This document shows positions 34,864-41,467 of a stretch of DNA of 41,467 nucleotides, in pieces (the first letter of the stretch is position 1; each line of letters begins with the position of its first letter). The notes below the pieces were generated by a model, which saw only the letters and a list, made by a program, of their open reading frames with translations, was not told where the DNA came from and searched no databases. Both the position numbers and the translations under genes were made by a program. Origin of the DNA: Clostridiales bacterium (GTDB taxonomy: Bacteria; Bacillota; Clostridia; Peptostreptococcales; Anaerovoracaceae); the NCBI GenBank assembly GCA_012735145.1, contig JAAYIA010000037.1, forward strand, positions 1-41,467. Direction: 5' to 3'.

Positions 34864-36832
34864 AGATAATAACGTTCCGGACCTGCAAGTTGAGGATCAA
34901 GAGCTCACAGAAACTGAGATAAACGAACAGAGACAGAATAAAAGAAAAAAACTTGATGAATTGAGAGCCATGGGCAGAGATCCATATATTGTTGAAACTT
35001 ATGATGTTTCCGCTCATGCTGCTGATATCAAGGATAATTTCGATGCTATGGAAGATGAAGAAGTCAGAGTTGCCGGCCGTATAATGGCTTTCCGCAGAAT
35101 GGGTAAAGTCGCTTTTGTTGATCTGCAGGATAAGCAAGGAAGAATTCAGATTTTTGTTGCTCGAGATAATATTTCGGCGGAAGAATATCAGATTTTCAAG
35201 AATTACGACATCGGTGACATTGTTGGTGTCAGAGGTGAAGTCTTCAAAACAAAAATGGGTGAGATTAGCATCAGAGCCCGGGACGTTAAGCTTCTGTGCA
35301 AATCGTTACAAGTCCTACCTAATAAATGGCATGGACTCAAAGATACCGATTTAAGGTATCGTCAGAGATATGTTGACTTAATAATGAACGAAGAAGTCAA
35401 AGAGACCTTCTTAAATAGGGCGAAAATCATCTCAACTATGCGTCGAGTTTTAGAAGATGATTACGATCTCGTTGAGGTTGAGACACCTGTACTTGGAACT
35501 ATTGCCGGTGGAGCTGCCGCAAGACCTTTCCTCACTCATCACAATACTTTGGACCTCGACCTGACTCTTAGAATCTCATTAGAGCTTTATCTCAAGAGGC
35601 TCATCGTTGGAGGTCTTGATGGAGTATATGAGATTGGTAAAGTTTTTCGCAATGAGGGAATGGATAAGAACCACAGTCCGGAATTTACATCCATGGAGGC
35701 ATACAAAGCGTATGGCGATATGGAGACTATGATGGATTTAATGGAACAGGTAACATATAAGTGTGCTATGGCAGTAAACGGTACACCTATTATTACATAT
35801 GGTGACAAAGAATTTGATGTTACTCCTCCTTGGAACAGAATTGATATGACAGAAGCAGTCATCAAGGTTACAGGAATTCCTTTTGATAAGATTGATGATG
35901 ATGGAGTAGCTGTCGAGGCCGCAAAGAAGTACGGTATGACATTTGAGGACGAAAGAGAATGGACGAGAGGAAAGCTGATCGCAGAAATGTTTGAGAACTA
36001 CTGCGAGGATATCCCCGGATTTTTGGACGGGCCATGCTTTGTCTGCGGGCATCCGGTAGAGGTATCTCCTCTTGCCAAGAAAGACCCTAAGAACCCTCGT
36101 ATCACAAGAAGATTTGAGTCGTATATTAACGGATGGGAACTTTCAAATGCTTTCTCTGAACTTAATGACCCGATTGATCAGTATGAGAGATTTGTAGAAC
36201 AGCAAAGGCAGCTTGATCTGGGAATTGATGATGAGGCTCATCCTATGGATATGGACTTTGTCAATGCGCTTGAAGTAGGAATGCCGCCGACAGGAGGCAT
36301 CGGAATAGGTATAGACAGATTGGTAATGCTGCTTACAAACAGTGCAACCATCAGGGATGTCCAGCTATTCCCGACAATGAAGCCACTGGAGTCGCAGACA
36401 AAGACAGTTTCAATAAGTTCAGAAGATTCAAGTGCACCGATTATAGAAGAAAAGATAGATTTCTCAAAGGCTGTTGTTGAGCCGCTGTTTCAAGATATGG
36501 TTGATTTTGAAACCTTCTCAAAATCTGATTACAGAATTGTTAAGGTGAAAGCTTGCGAAGAGGTTCCAAAGAGCAACAAACTCTTGAAGTTTACACTGGA
36601 TGATGGATCCGGTACAGATAGGGTTATTTTGAGCGGAATTAAGATGTACTATACCGCAGAAGAACTTGTCGGGAAGACCTTGGTTGCCATTACGAACCTA
36701 CCACCAAGAAAAATGATGGGTATAGATTCTTGCGGAATGATTATATCTGCGATACACGAAGAAGAAGGGGAAGAAAGACTGAACCTTCTGATGGTAAGCG
36801 ATAGAATTCCGGCAGGAGCAAAGCTGTATTAA
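34853..36832 (+). CDS. lysS: Class II lysyl-tRNA synthetase with C-terminal tRNA-binding domain
   Basis: 659 aa against about 490-500 for usual bacterial LysRS. The anticodon OB-fold is at about 45-165. The catalytic core has DLRYRQRYVDLI, motif 2 YEIGKVFRNEGMDKNHSPEF and motif 3 GIGIGIDRLVML, ending near residue 515. Residues 535-659 form an extra EMAP/Trbp111-like OB domain (DYRIVKVKACEEVPKSNKLL, RVILSGIKMYYTAEELVGK, NLPPRKMMGIDSCGMI), the kind found at the end of MetRS. I start at 34853, which has GGAGGTTAGGA upstream; the frame is open 15 codons further inside greA. Confidence 0.95.
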   Translation: MINKDNNVPDLQVEDQELTETEINEQRQNKRKKLDELRAMGRDPYIVETYDVSAHAADIKDNFDAMEDEEVRVAGRIMAFRRMGKVAFVDLQDKQGRIQIFVARDNISAEEYQIFKNYDIGDIVGVRGEVFKTKMGEISIRARDVKLLCKSLQVLPNKWHGLKDTDLRYRQRYVDLIMNEEVKETFLNRAKIISTMRRVLEDDYDLVEVETPVLGTIAGGAAARPFLTHHNTLDLDLTLRISLELYLKRLIVGGLDGVYEIGKVFRNEGMDKNHSPEFTSMEAYKAYGDMETMMDLMEQVTYKCAMAVNGTPIITYGDKEFDVTPPWNRIDMTEAVIKVTGIPFDKIDDDGVAVEAAKKYGMTFEDEREWTRGKLIAEMFENYCEDIPGFLDGPCFVCGHPVEVSPLAKKDPKNPRITRRFESYINGWELSNAFSELNDPIDQYERFVEQQRQLDLGIDDEAHPMDMDFVNALEVGMPPTGGIGIGIDRLVMLLTNSATIRDVQLFPTMKPLESQTKTVSISSEDSSAPIIEEKIDFSKAVVEPLFQDMVDFETFSKSDYRIVKVKACEEVPKSNKLLKFTLDDGSGTDRVILSGIKMYYTAEELVGKTLVAITNLPPRKMMGIDSCGMIISAIHEEEGEERLNLLMVSDRIPAGAKLY

Positions 36833-36859
36833 TAGATAAAATATATGTGCATTCTTTCA

Positions 36860-36898
36860 ACAAAAGGACTTCAATCATTTTGATTGAAGTCCTTTTGT
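36860..36898 (+). terminator. Terminator after lysS
   Basis: A perfect 18-bp stem (36860-36877 / 36881-36898) with a TTT loop and CCTTTTGT at the end. It isolates the greA-lysS unit from the surface-protein gene. Confidence 0.88.
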
Positions 36899-37117
36899 GT
36901 AAGAGTCGTTTGTTGTCTTTGTTTTTAAATAAAGCAAGGTAAGCGGGAGGATTGTTAGATTGTGATAGTTATAAGTGGTAAAATAACCGGTAGAAGGTGC
37001 TGATACCAAAAATATTATTTACTAGAAAGCCACTAGGCAGAGTGTAAGCTTGACACTCTTCTAGCTTAAATCTTAACTCAGTTATGAAAGTAGCCTTAAT
37101 CTTGATAGACAAAAGGC

Positions 37118-37147
37118 AAGAAAGGAACATGTAAGAAAGGAACATGT
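37118..37147 (+). repeat. Tandem 15-bp repeat upstream of the surface-protein gene
   Basis: AAGAAAGGAACATGT occurs twice head to tail (37118-37132, 37133-37147), followed by a partial third copy (AAGAAGGAAG). It lies about 70-100 nt before the ATG in a 384-nt gap without another gene. TTGACA at 37050-37055 is a possible -35, with a poor -10 (TTAACT) 17 nt later. Confidence 0.85.
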
Positions 37148-37216
37148 AAGAAGGAAGCTTTATAAAATCACGATTAGAGCTTCCGGGAATATATGATAAA
37201 GAAATGGAGAAGGGAA

Positions 37217-37408
37217 ATGAAAAAATTAAAACGAAGGAGGATACTTGTTTTAGCATTTGGATTTCTAATGATTTTCAGTATGCTATCAAGCAATATGAAT
37301 GCCTTCGCCAAAGAAAATGAAGAGGTTAATGCACCACCCATGAATCGCACTGAAGAACAAAAAACTCAAGACATTAATTTTGAGTTGACGCTGAGCGCTG
37401 GTAATTAA
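37217..37408 (+). pseudogene. Signal-peptide fragment of an interrupted surface protein
   Basis: 63 codons starting at the ATG that has GGAGAAGGG upstream. MKKLKRRRILVLAFGFLMIF begins a signal peptide; cleavage is expected after NAFA, leaving about 28 residues, the last being LTLSAGN, before TAA at 37406-37408. The next 1099 codons are open in the same frame, so this is the 5' part of one gene split by a single nonsense codon. A real short secreted peptide is possible but unlikely. Confidence 0.75.
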
Positions 37409-37411
37409 GTA

Positions 37412-40400
37412 ATGCTTTCCGGAGAGAAAAACTATGTTATGCTGAAGATTAAGTCGACCGGTGCGCGAACAACTTTTTCTGATGTAGACATTGAAATCAA
37501 GTCAAAAGATAATAGCATTCTGATCTACGACCTAAAGTCTCTTGAAAAATTGAAAGATGAGAGTTGGTTTGACTCCTATGATATCGACAAGGATGGCGTC
37601 TTGCATTTGAAAGCTAATGAGCTTGAATCTGGGCGCTATTATGATGTGCCTATTCGATTCACAACTAAAAACGGGTTGACAAAGGATGGGGAAAAGATGT
37701 TGTTAACAGCAAAATTCACTTCGAAGGAGCTAAATAAGGATGCGGTAACATCAGAACCAATTCTTGTCAATTCTTCGAGCCCACTGAAAATCAACAAGAA
37801 ATTGCTTGGAAACAAGGCAACGGATGTAGAATCAAAGATGATGCGCTATGGGATAGATACCTATTGGTTGACAAGAGCCGCAATTGACGCTTCCTCAACG
37901 GGTCAGCAGTTTATTAAGGAAGGTACAAAAATTACAATCACAGAAACCTATGATGAGCATCTCGTTTATAAGGGCATGCAAGAAGGCTATCCTGAGCCAA
38001 CTTCCGTTGATGAGATCAATAGGACGTTGTCTTGGGAGTTTGATGCGCCGACCTATGGCGAGCAAGAAGAAAGTATCAATGGGGGAGATAGCGCGCTTTG
38101 GCAACAGGAGCTTATAGTGATTTATGGAACGGTTGATGAGCCAAATGAAGGTGACCCAAATTACGATAAGATTATAAAGAACATTCCGGTTACGACGAAG
38201 CTCAGCTTTACAAACTTTTCAGATCAGCTCTGCGAAGATGAAGATACAGTAGAAGTCGACTTATATCCAGGCAAAAAAGACATCCCTCAACTACATGGAA
38301 GTTGGAATGTTTTTGGCACATGGGGGCCACTGGATGGAGAGGGTAATCATGGCTACGCTAGTACTGCTGATATGGATACGAAGCCAACGGTATATGGAAA
38401 TGACACTCTGAGTTTTGCCCATAGATTATCATCGATGTATAATGGAAAACTTAGCGGTTATAAGGAATACGTTGTTAATTATTATATCGATGATTATTTG
38501 GATTTGAAGCAACTTAGAGTTCCTCTGACTTGGTGGAATTATCCAGATTTAGCTACTGGATCCAGCCCAATTGACTACATGCCAAACTACAAAATATTGC
38601 TTTTGGGTAGCAGAGTGGATATGGATATCGAAAAAGGTAGTAATGTAGCGGAGTCCGGCATTATTGCAACACTAGAACTTGGCAAGGATTTTAATCACGG
38701 CAGTACTATTGATATTCGGGGTGTAACGGGTGGTGCCCATGTAACGCAAGTCCAGTATGTGTTTACTGACACCCCACCGGGAATGTTTTCCCCTACCGGT
38801 GCTCAGGGTGTTAACATGTTTAAGTACGATTTCAATATCAGTAAAAACTGGCGAGAAAGTGCAAAATATGACACAGATAAAGATCGCACGCTCCTTAAAA
38901 ATGATATAAGCATCTTTGCAATAGTGGATAAAGATGCTTCGCATATAGCTGATGCGGGCAGAATAGCAGAAGTATGGGATTATACAAAAGAAACCATTGA
39001 ATCAGACAATAGCTCTTGGCTAACCGAGAATGGTATTTTGGCCTCTAAAATGTATCAGACTCGAGATAGGGATGGAAATGTACGCTACGACGGGTTTGAA
39101 CAGAGTAATCATTGGGAAGTCAATGGTCCTCGCTTGGCTTATGTAACGAGTGATCCGGAAGCATACAAGCCAACCGTTACCAATAAGATTAGTCTACTCG
39201 ATTCTGAAAAAGGAACAGTTTATCTTGGAGAGAATAAGCTGCAAATTACTTTGGAGAACCACTCAAAAACTTCTGTTGGAAACATCAGTGCAAAAGGTCT
39301 TGAATCCTATGTAATGGTTCCTATAAATATCAAGCTGGACGAAAGCAAATACACAGCAACGAAACAGGATGGTAGCTCAATCGACATTAAAGTTGAGAAG
39401 ATGGATTTAGATAACAATCTTTACAACTATTATAAGATTTCATGGTTGCCGAATTCAGAGGAGACCATACCACCAAAGACAAAACTGTCTGTTGTGTTTG
39501 ATGTCAATTTGGTTTCAGGCTTTAGTGGGTTGACAGTCCATGTCTTTACAGACTTGGTGAAGGATCGTGATTTTAATACATTAACAGTGGATCCACCTGC
39601 ACTCACAGATACAATTATTATTTCCGATGAACTGAACCTCACTGGAAAGGGAGAAGACTATAAGCTCTTAAAATCCAGTAATCAGTATCATATGGTAGAT
39701 CAGTACTTGGTTGTAACAAGTAAGCAAGTGAAGGGTGATTTAGATAGCGAATACACATCTGACGGATTAATGAATATTGATGGCAAGGCAAGTTACCGAC
39801 TGCAATTTAAGAATAATGTAGGTAGGGAAATTAAATCGCTGACACTTATGGATGTCTTACCTTCTGTGGGAGATTTGGGTATTACTGATGGTGTCTCAAG
39901 AGGTAGCGAGTTTGCGCTTGTCTTAACAGGCCCAATTGGAGTCGATGAGGAGAAATTTGAAGTCCTCTATAGTACATCAAGGAATCCAAAGAGAGATGAC
40001 TTAAATGTACAACTGAACATCGATGGATTTGATAAGGTTTCAAATCCTCTTGACAGTGAAGACCCCGCTTGGATGCTTGCAGATGAAGTGAGCGACTGGA
40101 GTGAAATCCATTCCTTCTTGATTACTCTCAAACAAGGACAAAAAATCACGATAAACGAGGGATTTCAATTTGATTTTGATGCTGTGATTGAGAACCCAGC
40201 CGACATTGATGCGATTGAAAAGTCATATGTTGCTTGGAACTCCTTTGCAATGACAATAGATGGTATTCCAATCATCGAGCCACTGCGAGTAGCTATTAGA
40301 ACACCGAAGACACCAGTTGTAGAGCTTACAGTGAACAAAGTCTGGAAAGGTGAAGACGAAAACAGGCCTAAGTCCGTTAGAGTACAACTTTATAAAGATG

Positions 40401-40705
40401 GCGTCGCCTCCGGTGAAGAGGTTATTCTGAATCAAGATAACAATTGGACTTACACCTGGAATAATTTAGAAGAGTCCTCCAAGTGGACAGTAGATGAGCG
40501 GGATGTACCGAAAGGATACAAAAAGAGTGTTCAAGTTTCCGGAACTGAATACACGATTACCAATACAAAGGTAAAGGATAATAGCATACTATCTACAGGG
40601 GATGATTCCAATCTTACATTCTTTATTGTTATGATGGGTATAGCGCTGGCTGGTATAGGGGTTCTGCTATATCCACTCAATCGTACAAGAAAAATTAAGA
40701 AGTAA
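37412..40705 (+). CDS. Large Cna-B-type cell-surface protein, body (separated from its signal peptide)
   Basis: 1097 codons, in frame with the signal-peptide fragment just upstream and cut from it only by TAA-GTA. No ribosome binding site precedes the ATG at 37412, and the product would lack export signals. Residues 1-960 are a long beta-rich region I do not recognise in detail, in style like clostridial adhesins with repeated Ig-like segments. Residues about 969-1052 are a Cna-B domain (LTVNKVWKGEDENRP ... YTITNTK) keeping the Lys, Glu and Asn for an isopeptide bond. Then come ILSTGDD, a membrane helix and NRTRKIKK, a degenerate sortase signal. Treat as a probable pseudogene or a strain-specific mutation. 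Confidence 0.8.
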   Translation: MLSGEKNYVMLKIKSTGARTTFSDVDIEIKSKDNSILIYDLKSLEKLKDESWFDSYDIDKDGVLHLKANELESGRYYDVPIRFTTKNGLTKDGEKMLLTAKFTSKELNKDAVTSEPILVNSSSPLKINKKLLGNKATDVESKMMRYGIDTYWLTRAAIDASSTGQQFIKEGTKITITETYDEHLVYKGMQEGYPEPTSVDEINRTLSWEFDAPTYGEQEESINGGDSALWQQELIVIYGTVDEPNEGDPNYDKIIKNIPVTTKLSFTNFSDQLCEDEDTVEVDLYPGKKDIPQLHGSWNVFGTWGPLDGEGNHGYASTADMDTKPTVYGNDTLSFAHRLSSMYNGKLSGYKEYVVNYYIDDYLDLKQLRVPLTWWNYPDLATGSSPIDYMPNYKILLLGSRVDMDIEKGSNVAESGIIATLELGKDFNHGSTIDIRGVTGGAHVTQVQYVFTDTPPGMFSPTGAQGVNMFKYDFNISKNWRESAKYDTDKDRTLLKNDISIFAIVDKDASHIADAGRIAEVWDYTKETIESDNSSWLTENGILASKMYQTRDRDGNVRYDGFEQSNHWEVNGPRLAYVTSDPEAYKPTVTNKISLLDSEKGTVYLGENKLQITLENHSKTSVGNISAKGLESYVMVPINIKLDESKYTATKQDGSSIDIKVEKMDLDNNLYNYYKISWLPNSEETIPPKTKLSVVFDVNLVSGFSGLTVHVFTDLVKDRDFNTLTVDPPALTDTIIISDELNLTGKGEDYKLLKSSNQYHMVDQYLVVTSKQVKGDLDSEYTSDGLMNIDGKASYRLQFKNNVGREIKSLTLMDVLPSVGDLGITDGVSRGSEFALVLTGPIGVDEEKFEVLYSTSRNPKRDDLNVQLNIDGFDKVSNPLDSEDPAWMLADEVSDWSEIHSFLITLKQGQKITINEGFQFDFDAVIENPADIDAIEKSYVAWNSFAMTIDGIPIIEPLRVAIRTPKTPVVELTVNKVWKGEDENRPKSVRVQLYKDGVASGEEVILNQDNNWTYTWNNLEESSKWTVDERDVPKGYKKSVQVSGTEYTITNTKVKDNSILSTGDDSNLTFFIVMMGIALAGIGVLLYPLNRTRKIKK

Positions 40706-40711
40706 TAGTTT

Positions 40712-40742
40712 AAAAGGGTGAATGAAAGTTCACCCTTTTTTC
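40712..40742 (+). terminator. Terminator after the surface-protein gene
   Basis: AAAAGGGTGAA / TTCACCCTTTT stem (11 bp) with a 6-nt loop and a run of T's at the end. Confidence 0.88.
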
Positions 40743-40871
40743 TGTATATCATAATTGGAAAAGATATCCTTGCGGATGTGTGGCTTGATGAATATGTCGA
40801 ATCGCTGAAGTTTTGTACTAGATTTCATAAATGAAAATACTACGATTATAAAAAAGACCATATAAGACAGG

Positions 40872-40912
40872 ATAGATAGTGCTATAATAATGATTGAATA
40901 TAAACTATCTAT
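40872..40912 (+). promoter_or_regulatory. thiD promoter flanked by a perfect inverted repeat
   Basis: TGCTATAAT forms an extended -10 (TATAAT at 40883-40888). ATAGATAGT (40872-40880) and ACTATCTAT (40904-40912) are exact complements that flank the -10 and the predicted transcription start, which fits a dimeric repressor site. No TPP riboswitch is visible. Confidence 0.6.
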
Positions 40913-40927
40913 AAAGGAGGATTCAAG

Positions 40928-41467
40928 TTGAAGAAAATAATGACAATTTCCGGCTCTGACTCATCGGCAGGTGCAGGTATACAGGCAGACCTCAAGGCTC
41001 TATCTTCAAGAGGCGATTTTATTTCTACAGTAATCGTGGCGGTAGTTGCAGAAAATACAATGGGTCTTAAGTCGCTTGCTTTGATAGATAAAGAACTCGT
41101 TAGAGATCAGATTGAAGCAGTATATGAAGACATGGGCTTTGATGCAGTTAAGCTTGGCATGTTACCATCGGTAGATATTATTAAAACAGTTGCAGAGACT
41201 CTGAGAAAAATGGAAGTCAAGAATGTGGTATTCGATCCATGCATGGCGAATAAATCGGAAGATGAATTTGCGAAGGATGACTCGGTAGAAGTTCTTGTCG
41301 AAGAAATTTTCCCTATGGTGGATTTGATTTGCCCTAATATTCTTGAAGCAAAGACTATAACAGGGATGGATATCAAGAATGTAGAGGATATGAAAAAAGC
41401 GGCTAAGAAAATCCATGATATGGGAGTCAAGAACGTTCTTCTCAAAGGAGGCAGTCATATTGAAGGA
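40928..41467 (+). CDS. thiD: Hydroxymethylpyrimidine/phosphomethylpyrimidine kinase (partial)
   Basis: The first 180 residues are in the window; the 3' end is beyond it. The ThiD start MTISGSDSSAGAGIQADLKA, TMGLKSL, FDAVKLGML and VFDPCM match the ribokinase-fold kinase of thiamine synthesis, with PNILEAKTITG and the anion-hole region VLLKGG further on. Pyridoxal kinase-like members of the family look similar. The start is TTG at 40928, 7 nt after AAAGGAGG; the ATG at 40940 is too far from that site. Confidence 0.9.
   Translation, partial: MKKIMTISGSDSSAGAGIQADLKALSSRGDFISTVIVAVVAENTMGLKSLALIDKELVRDQIEAVYEDMGFDAVKLGMLPSVDIIKTVAETLRKMEVKNVVFDPCMANKSEDEFAKDDSVEVLVEEIFPMVDLICPNILEAKTITGMDIKNVEDMKKAAKKIHDMGVKNVLLKGGSHIEG

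Noticed and set aside
40742-40834. 30 open codons that read like a protein fragment (GKDILADVWLDEYVE) between the surface gene and thiD
   Set aside because: There is no start codon or ribosome binding site, it begins inside the terminator, and it is too short to assign; at most it is a decayed gene remnant.
40743-40927. TPP riboswitch before thiD
   Set aside because: The conserved CTGAGA and ACCTGA-type elements are absent.
1-41467. tRNA genes, CRISPR arrays, insertion sequences, defence islands
   Set aside because: I read through and saw no T-loop-type tRNA ends, regularly spaced repeats, transposase frames or recognisable defence genes.

Overview
The window looks like a chromosomal segment of a low-GC Gram-positive anaerobe of the class Clostridia. 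Evidence: the complete S10-spc-alpha ribosomal protein supercluster in Firmicutes order with rpsD inside the alpha cluster, a zinc-type S14, the Firmicutes block SRP RNA-dnaX-ebfC-recR, strong AGGAGG-type ribosome binding sites, AGA-rich arginine codons, and amino-acid and short-chain-acid transport typical of amino-acid-fermenting gut or oral species. A host-associated Family XIII/Anaerovoracaceae-like lineage would fit, but that is inference.

Layout. 1-75 is the 3' end of tuf (EF-Tu) with its terminator. 400-3766 holds four plus-strand genes: a YdbC/PC4-like ssDNA-binding protein, mtaB (tRNA methylthiotransferase), a HIT hydrolase and a 3-hydroxyacyl-CoA dehydrogenase homologue. They separate tuf from the S10 operon. 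4123-19826 is the ribosomal supercluster, from a clear sigma-A promoter and a structured leader of about 235 nt to the terminator after rplQ: rpsJ-rplC-rplD-rplW-rplB-rpsS-rplV-rpsC-rplP-rpmC-rpsQ-rplN-rplX-rplE-rpsZ-rpsH-rplF-rplR-rpsE-rpmD-rplO-secY-adk-map-infA-rpmJ-rpsM-rpsK-rpsD-rpoA-rplQ. Most of its gaps are under 40 nt. The four longer ones (before rplC, rpsH, rpsM and rpoA) each hold foldable RNA.

19931-26464 has a nicotinamidase, a convergent oxalate/formate-type MFS transporter (minus strand), the SRP RNA, dnaX, ebfC, recR and a BrnQ branched-chain amino acid carrier. 26550-31042 has an Na+-dependent NSS-family transporter (minus), a YbaK-type aminoacyl-tRNA deacylase, and a three-gene polar amino acid ABC importer. 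31273-36832 has a long-chain acyl-CoA synthetase, a PLP amino acid racemase of the alanine/ornithine racemase type, greA, and a lysyl-tRNA synthetase carrying an extra C-terminal tRNA-binding OB domain. 37217-40705 is a large Cna-B-type surface protein whose signal peptide is cut off from the mature protein by one in-frame TAA. The window ends inside thiD (from 40928).

The most interesting points are the nonsense-interrupted adhesin, the LysRS-tRNA-binding-domain fusion, a possible programmed -1 frameshift site in dnaX at the place expected for a gamma subunit, an SRP RNA with a GAGA tetraloop supported by a compensatory change in the stem, and a set of uncharacterised structured elements in the ribosomal cluster. 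I saw no mobile element, CRISPR array, tRNA or defence system, and no clearly novel multi-gene system.
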